Below are positions 1-9,090 of a stretch of DNA of 64,000 nucleotides, in pieces; the stretch's first letter is position 1, and every line of letters begins with the position of its first letter. The position numbers and the translations under genes were made by a program. Below the pieces are notes generated by a model. It searched no databases and was not told the origin of the DNA. It worked only from the letters and a program-made list of their open reading frames with translations. This DNA comes from Hyphomicrobium_A sp963726795 (lineage in GTDB: Bacteria; Pseudomonadota; Alphaproteobacteria; Rhizobiales; Hyphomicrobiaceae): assembly GCA_963726795.1 (NCBI GenBank), contig CAVSDD010000003.1, positions 434,001-498,000 of the forward strand. The letters run 5' to 3'.

Positions 1-27
1 GTCCAGCCGCTAAGAACCTTCACTGCT

Positions 28-1053
28 TCAGTGCAGGTAAGGCTGGGACGCCTCGGGATCCTTTTGAGTTCCTCGAACCTCGAGCGGAAACGTCACCGAC
101 ACGCGCGTTCCGCCGTCGGCTGAGCTCACCTCGACCGTACCATTGAGCGAGCGGGCGAACCCATTCAACAGGCCCATGCCGAGACCGGTGCCGCGCACCT
201 CCCCGCTCATACCCACGCCATTGTCGTGAACAGTGAGGTGCAATTCTTTGCCTAGCCGGACTAGCGTCACCTTGATCGTACCCGTGCCGTTGTCGGGGAA
301 AGCGTATTTCAGTGCGTTGGTCACCAGCTCGTTGATCATCAAGCCGCACGGAATGGCCGCGCTCAACGGAAGCTCATGGCTCTCGGCGTCGTAGTCGATC
401 TCAATCGTCGCGGGCGCGCAGGCTTTGAGGTCCTCGCAAACGTCGCGCACGAAAACGCGACTGTTCACCGCGTTGCCGCTATCGGCATTGGTGAGCCGGT
501 TGGTGAGGCGGGCCACGACATGGACCAGCTCGCTCGCCTGCTCGAACGCAAACACGACCTTGGGATCGCTGGCCGCCCTCGCCCGCAAGCGGATGAGGGC
601 ATCGAGCGAGGAGAAGTTGTTGGCGACGCGATGCGACAGCTCGCGCAGCCGCAGCAGCTTGCGCGCATCCTCGGTCGCTAGAGCGTTATTGGAATCCGAC
701 TGCGCGATGATCGTGCGGCGAATCTGGTCGCCGAAGATGACCGCTGCGAGCGCGAGGCACGCGTAGATCTGGATTTGCAGCAGATCGATCGCGCGCAGCA
801 GTTGAAAATGCCCCTGCGGCTCGAAGAAGAGTGCCGCGAGTACCGATGACAAGGCCACCGCCGTGCCTCCCGACAAACGGCCAAACATCAGCGCCATCAT
901 GAATACGCACGCGAGAAAGATTGCGAACGGGTCGCCGAAGCTGCGCGACTCAATGGGGAGCTGAATGAGGAAGCACCCAAGCGTGCCAAGCGCGGCGCAC
1001 AACAGCTGGACGACGCGAGACCAACGCGACGTCATTCGGATCGCTGAGACCAT
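28..1053 (-). CDS. Membrane sensor histidine kinase, HWE/HisKA_2 type with DUF4118-like N-terminus
   Basis: A 341-residue sensor kinase that should autophosphorylate on His and pass phosphate to an unidentified response regulator. About four hydrophobic segments fill residues 14-105, resembling the DUF4118/KdpD membrane module, with no periplasmic sensor domain. The dimerisation/phosphoacceptor motif ELSHRVANNF puts the active His near residue 141, as in HisKA_2 kinases. The N box (NELVTNA, about 241), DNGVGM (about 277) and GTGLGMGL (about 288) form a complete ATPase domain. The ATG at 1053 follows a GAGGTG ribosome site. No cognate regulator is adjacent, so its signal and partner are unknown. 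Confidence 0.85.
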   Translation of the reverse strand: MVSAIRMTSRWSRVVQLLCAALGTLGCFLIQLPIESRSFGDPFAIFLACVFMMALMFGRLSGGTAVALSSVLAALFFEPQGHFQLLRAIDLLQIQIYACLALAAVIFGDQIRRTIIAQSDSNNALATEDARKLLRLRELSHRVANNFSSLDALIRLRARAASDPKVVFAFEQASELVHVVARLTNRLTNADSGNAVNSRVFVRDVCEDLKACAPATIEIDYDAESHELPLSAAIPCGLMINELVTNALKYAFPDNGTGTIKVTLVRLGKELHLTVHDNGVGMSGEVRGTGLGMGLLNGFARSLNGTVEVSSADGGTRVSVTFPLEVRGTQKDPEASQPYLH

Positions 1054-1157
1054 GACGCACCTCGAAATGGCTGAGGCGTCGAGGCCGCTCCCGGTTTGTG
1101 GTCTTTTGGCGCTTTCAGACTGCGGCGCGGACGCGCTGTGTCATTCTTTCGCGCCGG

Positions 1158-2273
1158 CTATTGCCCAAAACGCCCCTTCCCGTCGTGCCCGGAAAGGTAG
1201 GCCTCGCTGCGCATCTCCATCAGCCGCGAGCCCGTGCGCGCGAAGATTGCAGCATCCGGTCCCTCGCCGTAGAGCTGCGCCGGCTCGGCTTCGGCTGAGG
1301 CTATGAGGCACGTACCGTTGTCATAGAGCGTGTCGATCAGATTGACGAAACGACGCGCCGCGCTTCGCCGCTCACGGGTGAACACCGGAATGCCGTCAAT
1401 CAGCAGCGTATGATAGGCATGCGCGATGCGCAGATAGTCGAGCGCGCCGAGCGGGGCGTCACAAAGATCTGCAAATGCGAAGCGCGCGACGCCCATAGAT
1501 GCCACGGGAACGCGCACCGTGCGCCCCTTCACCTCGAGCGTCTCCGCACGCGCCGGATGGCGGCCCGTCAGCCGGTCCCAATGCCGATCGAGTTCGGCCT
1601 TTGCGCGTTGATCGCACGGCGCGAAATACAGTGGCAGGCCCGCAAGTTTGTCGAGCCGGTAGTCCTTGGCCGCCTTCAGCTCGACCACCTCCATGTGCCG
1701 TTCGAGCAGCGCAATGAAGGGAAGAAACAGCTGGCGATTGAGCCCATCTTTGTAGAGCGTACGCGGGGCAGCATTCGAGGTCGCCACCACTACGACGCCG
1801 CGTGCAAATAGTCCCTCAAACAAGCGGCCGAGGATCATGGCATCTGCGATGTCGGTCACCTGCATCTCGTCGAAACATAGCAGGGCCGCCTCCCTCGCAA
1901 TCTCTGCCGCCACGGTCGGAATGGGATCGCCATCGACGGTTTGGCGCGCCTTGGCGATCCGGTCGTGCACGTCGGCCATGAACTCATGAAAGTGGCAGCG
2001 CACTTTCGGCGCGAACGCGACGTGCTCGAAGAACAGATCCATCAGCATGGTCTTGCCGCGGCCAACGGCACCATGGATGTAGAGCCCACGAGGTGCGGAG
2101 CGTTGTCGCGCGAAGATCTTGGCGATCAGCCCGGCGCGTTGGCCGCGCCATTTTTTGAGTTGGTGCGCCAGGTGGTCGAGCCGCTCGATGACGGCGAGCT
2201 GTGCAGGATCAGTGTCGAGCTCGCCCGCAGCTATGCGCTCGCGCAAGCGCTCGATCAGGAAATGCGACTTCAC
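1158..2273 (-). CDS. zapE: Cell division protein ZapE (AFG1-like ATPase)
   Basis: AFG1/ZapE family P-loop ATPase, about 371 residues. Walker A GAVGRGKT lies near residue 68 and Walker B LCFDEMQ near 132, with the family's conserved FHEFM just after the P-loop. E. coli ZapE acts on the Z-ring; the mitochondrial homologue handles respiratory-chain proteins. In many alphaproteobacteria zapE lies beside TCA genes, consistent with the sdh genes here. The start is uncertain: I prefer the GTG at 2273 (VKSHFLIERL) because the longer reading from GTG 2321 adds residues unlike the family N-terminus. Confidence 0.88.
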   Translation of the reverse strand: MKSHFLIERLRERIAAGELDTDPAQLAVIERLDHLAHQLKKWRGQRAGLIAKIFARQRSAPRGLYIHGAVGRGKTMLMDLFFEHVAFAPKVRCHFHEFMADVHDRIAKARQTVDGDPIPTVAAEIAREAALLCFDEMQVTDIADAMILGRLFEGLFARGVVVVATSNAAPRTLYKDGLNRQLFLPFIALLERHMEVVELKAAKDYRLDKLAGLPLYFAPCDQRAKAELDRHWDRLTGRHPARAETLEVKGRTVRVPVASMGVARFAFADLCDAPLGALDYLRIAHAYHTLLIDGIPVFTRERRSAARRFVNLIDTLYDNGTCLIASAEAEPAQLYGEGPDAAIFARTGSRLMEMRSEAYLSGHDGKGRFGQ

Positions 2274-2554
2274 CGAAAATCCCCGCGACCGTGAACACTC
2301 CGCCAAATCATGCAGGCCCACGCAAGGTGCCGCGACGGAATGTCACTTAGCACGCAGATGCTTGAGGACGCGTCGCTTTGCCTGCGGTTGCAGCAGCCGC
2401 CGACATGGCAATCCCGTCATCGCAAGCGCATATTGTGCAGTGCAATAGATGGGGCGTGTTGCTGCTCCCAAAAGCCAGCCACTGAGCGGCGGGCCTTCGC
2501 ACCTTAGGCCGGTGCGGAGGCCAGTGTTTTTGGCTTTGAACGGAGGTACTCGAC

Positions 2555-3130
2555 ATGATCGAGCGTCAGAATTCGGCGGGGACGATCCGAAAGCTGTGGC
2601 CCACGGAGACTGAAAAATTCCGTGACCACCTGCTGCGTCTCGACAAAACCAACCGCCGGCTGCGCTTCGCGCACGGCGTTTCCGACTCGTTCATCGAGGA
2701 CTACGCGGGGCGCATGTCCGAGACCGGCGGGGTCGTCTACGGCTACTTCGACGGCGAGGAAGTGCGCGCGGCGGCCGAACTCAAGAAGCTCGGCGACCAG
2801 TGGGGAAGCGAGGCGGAAGCGGCATTTTCCGTCGAGAAGCCGCTGCAGGAGCAGGGCATCGGCACCGAGCTTATGGGCAAAGTGATACGCGCTGCGCGCA
2901 ATCGCGGCGTCCAGCACCTGTGCGTGAGCTGCCTTGCCGAAAACGGAAAAATGCGCGCGATCGCGCGAAAATACGAAGCCGAGCTGCGTTTCGAATACGG
3001 CGAAGTCATCGGTGAAATCGTGCCCGATGGGGCAAACTATTTCTCGCTCTTGGCCGAGGCCGTCGACGACCGGTTCGGCTACATGATGGCCGTTCTCGAT
3101 CTCCAGCGCAGAGCCGTCAAAGCCGCGTGA
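2555..3130 (+). CDS. GNAT family N-acetyltransferase
   Basis: 191-residue Gcn5-related acetyltransferase. The acetyl-CoA loop region reads QEQGIGTELMGKVIRAARNR (about residues 100-119), the usual Q/R-x-x-G-x-G/A plus helix. The substrate cannot be told from sequence. A GGAGG ribosome site lies 7 nt before the ATG. The gene is monocistronic: a hairpin-plus-T-run terminator overlaps its stop codon. The ZapE gene upstream is divergent. Confidence 0.85.
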   Translation: MIERQNSAGTIRKLWPTETEKFRDHLLRLDKTNRRLRFAHGVSDSFIEDYAGRMSETGGVVYGYFDGEEVRAAAELKKLGDQWGSEAEAAFSVEKPLQEQGIGTELMGKVIRAARNRGVQHLCVSCLAENGKMRAIARKYEAELRFEYGEVIGEIVPDGANYFSLLAEAVDDRFGYMMAVLDLQRRAVKAA

Positions 3131-3160
3131 AACGCGTTTGGAGACTGCGCGGCTTTTTTT
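3119..3160 (+). terminator. Rho-independent terminator overlapping the GNAT stop codon
   Basis: AAAGCCGCG (3119-3127) pairs perfectly with CGCGGCTTT (3148-3156), followed by a T-run through 3160. The left arm is inside the last codons of the acetyltransferase, so the stop codon lies in the loop. Confidence 0.75.
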
Positions 3161-3407
3161 GCAGCACAATAAAATCAAAGATTTTTGCGTCGCCGGCGCA
3201 GGCAAAATGTTCAGCCGATCGGCCAGAGCATTCGAAACACGAGCAAATTGAGGATTTCACGCAACACATTGAATTGAATACGATGCATCGGAAGTCGTAA
3301 TTCGCAATTTGCTGTCAACAAAATCTTCGAACTTGCGCATCATTTTTTTGTTCGGAGCGATTTCGGACTTCTGAGAGAGATAGAAAAAACAGAAAGAGAG
3401 AATTCCA

Positions 3408-3575
3408 ATGGCTAAGAAAGTCGTGAAACGGAAGGTCAAGAAAGCTCCGGCTCGCCGGGCTGCTGCCAAGAAGCCGTCGGCCCGCAAGGCCACCGGTCGT
3501 AAGACTGCGCGTAAGGTTCGCAAGACGGTTCGCAAGACCGCTCGCCGTACCGCCAAGAAGCGTCGCGCCGCGTAA
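3408..3575 (+). CDS. Small histone-like lysine/arginine-rich DNA-binding protein
   Basis: A 55-residue ORF starting MAKKVVKRKVKKAP and ending AKKRRAA, made almost wholly of Lys, Arg, Ala, Thr and Val with repeated (R/K)KT(A/V)RK units. It resembles the tail of histone H1 and chlamydial Hc-type proteins, not folded HU. A purine-rich AGAAAGAGAG stretch precedes the ATG, and a strong terminator follows at 3670-3711, so it looks like a real, independently transcribed gene. The upstream 250 bp is distinctly AT-rich. It is probably a nucleoid-condensing protein; the function is inferred from composition only. Confidence 0.75.
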   Translation: MAKKVVKRKVKKAPARRAAAKKPSARKATGRKTARKVRKTVRKTARRTAKKRRAA

Positions 3576-3669
3576 TCGTCACGATCCGTTAGAGTTCAGC
3601 GCCGCAAAGCTGGCGCTAGTAAGCGTAAGGAGGCAGCAGGCCCACGAGCCTTGCGCCTTCGCCCCTTTC

Positions 3670-3711
3670 AAGACCGGTCGGTGCGAATGCACCACCGGTC
3701 TTTCTCTTTTT
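3670..3711 (+). terminator. Strong Rho-independent terminator of the histone-like gene
   Basis: AAGACCGGT (3670-3678) pairs with ACCGGTCTT (3694-3702), continued by GGTGC (3680-3684) with GCACC (3689-3693) around a GAAT loop and one bulged C. TCTCTTTTT follows. It lies 95 nt past the histone-like stop codon. Confidence 0.9.
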
Positions 3712-3733
3712 AGGGGCCCGGTTTCAAACGGCC

Positions 3734-4114
3734 TCACTCGGGCAAGTGGTTCACGGCCTCGATATTGTGCCCGTCGGGATCGAGCACGAACGCGCCATAA
3801 TAATTCTCGTGATAGTGCGGGCGCAGGCCGGGAGCACCGTTGTCTATGCCGCCGGCAGCCAGTGCCGCCTCGTAGAAGGCGCGCACGTCCGCACGAGACT
3901 TTGCCGCAAACGCGATGTGCAAGCGCCCCACCAGCTTTCCCGTGCCGATCCAGAAGTGCGGGCGCTCATCGCCAAATCCGGCATAGCCGTCCCCATCGTC
4001 ATCGCTGAGGCTGATTTCTTTGATGATGCGATAGCCAAGCGGCGCCAAGGCGCGCTCGTAAAAGGCCTTGGACCGCGCGAAATCGCTGACCGGAAAACCG
4101 ATGTGATCGAGCAT
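3734..4114 (-). CDS. VOC (glyoxalase/bleomycin-resistance) family protein
   Basis: 126-residue vicinal-oxygen-chelate protein. It opens MLDHIGFPVSDFARSKAFYE, the typical first beta-alpha-beta unit with a metal-binding His at residue 3, and ends with GAFVLDPDGHNIEAV, the usual last strand with a His and a Glu ligand candidate. This short form is often called a glyoxalase-like or lactoylglutathione lyase-like protein; the substrate is unknown. I chose the ATG at 4114 over an upstream in-frame ATG (4183) because the domain starts there and an AAAGG ribosome site precedes it. Confidence 0.82.
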   Translation of the reverse strand: MLDHIGFPVSDFARSKAFYERALAPLGYRIIKEISLSDDDGDGYAGFGDERPHFWIGTGKLVGRLHIAFAAKSRADVRAFYEAALAAGGIDNGAPGLRPHYHENYYGAFVLDPDGHNIEAVNHLPE

Positions 4115-4179
4115 GTCTGCCCTTTCTTGGTGACTGATGCCCTGCCAACGTCCTGCAAGGTTTGCGAAAGGGCCCCACA

Positions 4180-4959
4180 TCACACGCGCCGCTCGACCAT
4201 CAGCTTCTTGAGCTCGGCGATCGCCTTGGCGGGATTTAGGCCCTTGGGGCAGGCTTTTGTGCAGTTGAGAATGGTGTGGCAGCGATAGAGCCGGAAGGGA
4301 TCCTCGAGCGTATCGAGACGCTCGCCCGTCGCTTCATCGCGTGAATCCTGTACCCAGCGAAAGGCCTGCAGCAGCGCGGCGGGGCCGAGATAGCGATCCT
4401 CGTTCCACCAATAGCTCGGGCACGAGGTGGAGCAGCACGCGCAAAGAATGCATTCGTAGAGGCCATCGAGCTTGCTGCGGTCGGCGTGCGACTGGCGCCA
4501 CTCCTTGGGCGGGGCGGGCGTGTCGGTCTTGAGCCACGGCTCGATGAGGCGGTGCTGAGCGTAGAAGTTCGTCATGTCGGGCACGAGGTCTTTGACGACG
4601 TGCATATGCGGCAGCGGGTAGACCTTAACCGGGCCCTTGATCTCGTCGTACGCCTTGAGACACGCGAGCGTGTTGGTGCCATCGATGTTCATCGAGCAGG
4701 AGCCGCAGATCCCCTCGCGGCACGAGCGGCGGAACGTCAGCGTGGGATCGACCTCGTTCTTGATCTTGATGAGGGCGTCGAGAACCATCGGACCGCAACG
4801 ATCCACATCAACCCAGTAGGTATCGAGGCGCGGATTGGCATCGGTATCGGGATCCCAGCGGTAGACGCGAAATTCCTTCCAGGTGCCGTCGCCCTCGGGC
4901 GCATTCCACGTGCGCCCGCTCTCGACCTTCGAGTTTTTAGGGAGCGTGAATTGAACCAT
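4180..4959 (-). CDS. sdhB: Succinate dehydrogenase iron-sulfur subunit
   Basis: 259 residues, normal for SdhB. It carries electrons from the SdhA flavin to ubiquinone in complex II. The [2Fe-2S] ligands are seen in CREGICGSCSMNIDG, and the [4Fe-4S]/[3Fe-4S] ligands in CILCACCSTSCPSYWW and CHTILNCTKACPKGL, so all three clusters are present. The ATG at 4959 begins MVQFTLPKNS; an upstream in-frame ATG at 5028 adds a non-conserved extension. It is unusually placed about 7.9 kb from sdhCDA on the same strand. AGGAAA about 11 nt upstream is the likely ribosome site. Confidence 0.95.
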   Translation of the reverse strand: MVQFTLPKNSKVESGRTWNAPEGDGTWKEFRVYRWDPDTDANPRLDTYWVDVDRCGPMVLDALIKIKNEVDPTLTFRRSCREGICGSCSMNIDGTNTLACLKAYDEIKGPVKVYPLPHMHVVKDLVPDMTNFYAQHRLIEPWLKTDTPAPPKEWRQSHADRSKLDGLYECILCACCSTSCPSYWWNEDRYLGPAALLQAFRWVQDSRDEATGERLDTLEDPFRLYRCHTILNCTKACPKGLNPAKAIAELKKLMVERRV

Positions 4960-5100
4960 GGAGGCTGGCTTTCCTGGCTTGCGCGGCCCCCCACATGACG
5001 GGCGCGCGGCTTGCCTGTCAACGTTCACGCTCGTCGCGGGCGGAGAGCCTATGGCGGCGCTTTGGTGGGCGAACCGCAGGCTCTGGCAAAGCCGATACCG

Positions 5101-5736
5101 CTACTCGACGCGATAGCCCTTGAGCTGATGCACGAGTTCGGTCAGGCGCAGCGCTATCTCGCCGCCGGTATCGACGGTGGCTTTCAGGCTGGCACGCGTC
5201 TGGATCAGTTTGTTCAGCCGCTCCTGCTGCTCGCCGAAACCGAAAAACAGCTGCTCGGGCGCGTTGATCTCGCCGTCCTCGACCGCCGCCATGACGTCGA
5301 ATGCGTTTTGGGAGGCGAGCACCAGCATCGAAGCCACGTCGTTGATCAGCTGTTGGAAGAGCCGCGCTGAATCGGTGCCAACCCGTGTGCCATGCACGCC
5401 GAACTTCAGCGGCGAGGCGGCCGAGCCGCCTTCGCCGGCGAACAGCCGGGGATTGCGCTGGAAGCGGCGGAAAATCTCCTGCAGGCCGAGACAACAGGTT
5501 TCAAGATCACGCACCGCCATACCGGCCTTGCGCCTAGCCTTTGCGCGGTCGGGGGTGCGCTCCTGCGCAGTCCAATTAATGGTGGCGATGGACGCAATGG
5601 CACCGAGCGCCGCGAGCGCCGGCAACACCGCCGTAAACGGGTCGGGCGCAAGTCGCGTCTCGCCGTCGCCCGGCGGCCGGCTTTCGGGTTTCTTTTCCGC
5701 CGCCTTGCCCGCCGCCCTAGAGAATCTTGTCCGCAT
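5101..5736 (-). CDS. Hypothetical protein with one N-terminal hydrophobic segment
   Basis: 211 residues, not recognised. A charged N-terminus (about 1-33) precedes a hydrophobic stretch FTAVLPALAALGAIASIATI (about 34-53) that could be one membrane anchor or uncleaved signal. The rest looks helical and soluble, with a CC pair near residue 80. It lies 141 nt upstream of sdhB on the same strand and may be co-transcribed. No catalytic motif was seen. Coding status rests on length and strand context. Confidence 0.55.
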   Translation of the reverse strand: MRTRFSRAAGKAAEKKPESRPPGDGETRLAPDPFTAVLPALAALGAIASIATINWTAQERTPDRAKARRKAGMAVRDLETCCLGLQEIFRRFQRNPRLFAGEGGSAASPLKFGVHGTRVGTDSARLFQQLINDVASMLVLASQNAFDVMAAVEDGEINAPEQLFFGFGEQQERLNKLIQTRASLKATVDTGGEIALRLTELVHQLKGYRVE

Positions 5737-6134
5737 TTTCCCCCTCGCGGCGCGATCCTACGCCATTTCGCCGATCGCGCGTCGCACGCCTGGAATTCGC
5801 TCAACGGAATATGTGTATCTGCAGTTGCATGCAGAACTCACTCGAGGAGCGGGCGGCGGAAGCCATTCCGGCAAGTTGGAACTCGGCCTCCGCCGCTCGC
5901 CGCCGCGGTTTGGCTCGCTCTTGGCCGGAGCGCGATCCGGCACTTCGCACCGGTCCAGCTGATGGGCACCGGAAACCGTGAGCCGCGGCGTCCGCCCGCA
6001 CAGGCGCCCAGCTCGCGCCCACGCCTCGATAAGGCGGACGAAACGACACTAGGCAACTGTGCGCGGGCGGGGACAAGTTTTCGCGCTACGGATTGAGCGG
6101 TAGTTTTGCCGAAGGCAATCTTGGCGAGGACTTC
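5737..6134 (+). other. Intergenic stretch with no recognised feature
   Basis: About 400 nt between a minus-strand hypothetical gene and the plus-strand NUDIX gene. Several overlapping short frames are open but none has a ribosome site, a recognisable motif or sensible composition. It presumably holds the divergent promoters; I cannot point to specific boxes. Confidence 0.4.
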
Positions 6135-6560
6135 ATGGCTTTTCCTGCGACACCGGCTTTGACCACCGACTGCGTCGTCTTCGATCCGTCGGGCCGCGTC
6201 CTGCTTATCAAGCGCAAGAACGCCCCGTTTAAGGGCGAGTACGCCTTACCCGGAGGCTTTGTGGAGATCGGCGAGACGCTCGACGATGCCTGCCGCCGCG
6301 AGCTTAGGGAAGAAACCGGCATCGTAGCTGGCATGCTCGAGCTTGTCGGCGTCTACTCAGACCCCAAACGCGACCCGCGCGGCCACACGTGCTCGGTGGT
6401 GTACCTGGCTCACGTCGCCAGCACTGAGCCCCAAGCCGGCGATGATGCCGCAGCCGCCGAGTGGATCGAAGATTGGCGCTTCACGAAGCTTGCCTTCGAT
6501 CACGCTCGGATACTCAAGGACGCTGAGCACCTGCTCGCTTCGCGTCCAGCCAGACCCTAG
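6135..6560 (+). CDS. NUDIX hydrolase
   Basis: 141-residue NUDIX enzyme that should hydrolyse a nucleoside diphosphate linked to another moiety. The NUDIX box GX5EX7REUXEEXGU is complete (GGFVEIGETLDDACRRELRE then ETGI). The preceding strand CVVFDPSGRVLLIKRKNAPF followed by the box is typical of ADP-ribose-pyrophosphatase-like members, but the substrate is not determinable. The ATG at 6135 follows GAGGA at good spacing; an upstream in-frame ATG at 6093 is less likely. Its stop overlaps the stop of the convergent minus-strand gene. Confidence 0.87.
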   Translation: MAFPATPALTTDCVVFDPSGRVLLIKRKNAPFKGEYALPGGFVEIGETLDDACRRELREETGIVAGMLELVGVYSDPKRDPRGHTCSVVYLAHVASTEPQAGDDAAAAEWIEDWRFTKLAFDHARILKDAEHLLASRPARP

Positions 6561-6862
6561 TGGCCGCCGAAATGCTCGGGGACGCCGGCGCTCATGCAGG
6601 TTTCCTGCACGCGGATGTCGTTGAACACGTAACGGCAGATCGACTTTTTGTAATTGGGATCGTTGCGGATCTTGGCGTCCGAAACGGTGAAACCGTAGAG
6701 GCGAGCGACCTGAGCCAAGTAGGCATCCTGGCAAAACGGGGTCTGGATCAGGTCGTCCTTGATACGCTGGAAACCGTTCTCGCACTTGATCGCGGCCGCG
6801 GGTTGGGCCAGCGCCAGGCCGGCAACGAGCGAGCAGCTCGCAAGGATATGCTTTGTTTGCAT
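6557..6862 (-). CDS. Small secreted cysteine-containing hypothetical protein
   Basis: 101 residues. A clear Sec signal peptide (MQTKHILASCSLVAGLALAQ, cleavage likely after PAAA) is followed by a mature domain of about 77 residues with four cysteines, suggesting two periplasmic disulfides. The family is not recognised. AGAGGGG precedes the ATG. It is convergent with the NUDIX gene, their stop codons overlapping. Confidence 0.7.
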   Translation of the reverse strand: MQTKHILASCSLVAGLALAQPAAAIKCENGFQRIKDDLIQTPFCQDAYLAQVARLYGFTVSDAKIRNDPNYKKSICRYVFNDIRVQETCMSAGVPEHFGGH

Positions 6863-6968
6863 GGGGGCCCCTCTGGGAAATAGGTCGACGTTGGCGGGAC
6901 TCTAGGGGCGACCATTCGCCCATGTAAAGCCGGGTTCGCGGCGAGGGGCGGTCACCCACGACTTTCCC

Positions 6969-7580
6969 TTACTTGAGTTCCATGGAGACGCGAATCAAAT
7001 CGGCGGTGCGTTCCACGCCAAGCTTGCTCTTGATGAGGGAGCAGGTGTTGGCGACCGTCTTGTAGGCGACACCCGTCGCTTGCGCGATCTCGGTGAGACT
7101 GTTGCCTTCGCCCAGCAGCCTCAGGATCTCGATCTCCCGCGTCGTCAGCTGCTGCAGGGGATCGTCGCTCGAGATCTGAGTGAACGCGAGCTCCTCGGCA
7201 ATCTCGCGCTCGACGTACCGCCCGCCCTCGGCCACACGCTTCACGGCCGTGATCAGTTCGTCTGCGCCTGCGCTCTTACTGACGTAGCCGCGCGCACCAA
7301 GGCGGAGCGCGCGGGCGGCGTAGATCGGCTCGGCATGCATGCTGAAAACGACGACGCGCACCTTGTCGTCCTCCCCGAGCAACCGGCGCAGCAGCTCGAG
7401 GCCACCAATCCCGGTGAGGTTGAGGTCGAGCAGGACGAGCTCGGGACGCTCCTTTGCAAACAACGCAAGCGCCTCCTCGCCGGAGGCGGCCTCGAAGATC
7501 TGCACGCCATCCATGTCCGACAACAGCCGTCGCACGCCTTCGCGCACGACCATGTGATCATCGACGAGGAGTATTTTCAT
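6969..7580 (-). CDS. Response regulator, NarL/FixJ (LuxR-type HTH) family
   Basis: 203 residues. The receiver domain starts MKILLVDDHMVVREG, with acidic pocket DD at 7-8, phosphoacceptor Asp near 52 (LLLDLNLTG) and the K of VSKSAGADEL near 105. The C-terminal LuxR-type HTH (LTTREIEILRLLGEGNSLTE onward, about 142-190) binds DNA. It overlaps the upstream kinase gene by 4 nt (ATGA), so the two form one translationally coupled two-component operon. Target genes are unknown. Confidence 0.92.
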   Translation of the reverse strand: MKILLVDDHMVVREGVRRLLSDMDGVQIFEAASGEEALALFAKERPELVLLDLNLTGIGGLELLRRLLGEDDKVRVVVFSMHAEPIYAARALRLGARGYVSKSAGADELITAVKRVAEGGRYVEREIAEELAFTQISSDDPLQQLTTREIEILRLLGEGNSLTEIAQATGVAYKTVANTCSLIKSKLGVERTADLIRVSMELK

Positions 7581-8944
7581 TGCATCCCCATCTCAAGCGG
7601 CCTGCCCTTATCACGCTCGGCGCGATCCGCCGAGCCGGCCGGCAGCCGGGCTGACACGACGACCCCGCGCGCGTCCGAACAATTCTTGACCTCGACGACG
7701 CCGCCCAAGGTGGCGACGCGCTCTTGCATCCCCTTGAGCCCGAGGCCGCCGGAGCGGCTGTTTGGACGCAGTCCATCGCCATCATCCATGACGCGAACCA
7801 CTATTGAGCGATCCGGCTGGGTGACTACCAAAACCTCGATGTTCGTCGGGTTGCCGTGCCGCACGGCGTTGCTCAGGCTCTCCTGCACGATGCGATAGAT
7901 CGCGCCATCGAGCGCCTCGCCGAACCCATCCTCCGGAACGTCCACCTGGACACGCAAATTCGTGCGGTGCGCCCGCCAAAACGAGACGAGATTGTCGATC
8001 GCGTGCGCCAGTCCGACGTCGAGCAGGACGGCCGGCCGCAAGCGCCCGAGCAAATCGCGCACGTGGCGCTGCATCTGGCCGATCGCGTCGCGGATGATGC
8101 CGACACGCTCCGGGATGCGCTCGATTTCGCCGCCTGTGGCAAGCCGCTCGATCGCAACCGCGTCGACATCGGCTGCAAACAACAACGGCCCGATCTCATC
8201 GTGCAGATTGCGGGCGAGGTCGGCGCGCTCTTCGTCCTGGACGGTGGTGAGCTGCTCCTCCAGGCGCTTGTTTTGTTGCTCGGTGTGCTGCAGCCGCTCC
8301 ACCATCTCGTTGAAGCCGTGATAGAGCCGCACCAGCTCCAGCGGCCCGCGTTCGCTGACACGCTCGCTGTAATTGCGCGCGCCCACCCGCGCGAACGCAG
8401 CAGTCAAATCTCGCAGCGGCCTGATCGCGGACGACAGCGTCCAATAGACGAACGTCAGGACGAGTGCGCAGAAGATCGTGAGCACCGAGAGCGTCAGTCC
8501 GACATCGCCCCAAGCCTCGGCAACCTCGTTGGCGGCGTCCGACTGCAAGACAATGCTGCCGTAGGAATCAAAGACCGGAGGCAGCTGCACGTGCAGCACG
8601 TGCGGCTCGCCGGCGAGAAGATTATAGAACCACTGCGGGGCCGGGCTTTCCGGCTGCGCGACATCGGATGTCTTGATCACCTTGCCGTTGACCACCAGCG
8701 AAGCGCGCAAGTGGCGGTCCCCGTGAAAGTCGGCGACGAGGAGCTGCAGACGCCGCGGCGGATCGGTCGCTTCCTCATTGTCGTCGGCCGCGTTATGCGC
8801 AATGCGCCCGCCGACGGCTATGGCGGCGTTCATCTCCGTCTCGATCTTCTTGACCGCGTGCCAATAGGTGAACGTCGCGCCAGCGATCAAGCTCAGCAGG
8901 AGCGTGATGAAGATCGAGAACAGAAGGCGGCTGCGCAGTGACAA
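7577..8944 (-). CDS. Sensor histidine kinase, NarX/UhpB type (HisKA_3)
   Basis: 455 residues. Membrane segments at about 7-27 and 148-172 bracket a periplasmic sensor of about 120 residues. A HAMP linker (about 173-225) and coiled coil lead to the HisKA_3 motif ERADLARNLHDEIG with active His near 248. The ATPase N box (VQESLSNAVRHG) and glycine boxes (DDGDGL, GGLGLKGMQ) are intact. The MoxY-like layout recalls kinases that control one-carbon metabolism in methylotrophs, but nothing here proves the ligand. It is co-transcribed with the response regulator. Confidence 0.9.
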   Translation of the reverse strand: MSLRSRLLFSIFITLLLSLIAGATFTYWHAVKKIETEMNAAIAVGGRIAHNAADDNEEATDPPRRLQLLVADFHGDRHLRASLVVNGKVIKTSDVAQPESPAPQWFYNLLAGEPHVLHVQLPPVFDSYGSIVLQSDAANEVAEAWGDVGLTLSVLTIFCALVLTFVYWTLSSAIRPLRDLTAAFARVGARNYSERVSERGPLELVRLYHGFNEMVERLQHTEQQNKRLEEQLTTVQDEERADLARNLHDEIGPLLFAADVDAVAIERLATGGEIERIPERVGIIRDAIGQMQRHVRDLLGRLRPAVLLDVGLAHAIDNLVSFWRAHRTNLRVQVDVPEDGFGEALDGAIYRIVQESLSNAVRHGNPTNIEVLVVTQPDRSIVVRVMDDGDGLRPNSRSGGLGLKGMQERVATLGGVVEVKNCSDARGVVVSARLPAGSADRAERDKGRPLEMGMQ

Positions 8945-9090
8945 GGACGCGCTCCCAGCTGGCGATAAGCGAACAATGTAACGCTACTCGCCCGCCGCTG
9001 CGACGGTAAAGTCTCTGGCGACCTAAATTGGGGAATTCGGGCTAAATGGCTGAGAAAGGCGCCGGTTCGACGGCGCCACTCCCGGACCGA

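Noticed and set aside
5801..6076. 91-codon minus-strand frame upstream of the NUDIX gene
   Set aside because: No ribosome site, no motif, Arg/Ser/Ala-rich composition typical of spurious frames in GC-rich DNA.
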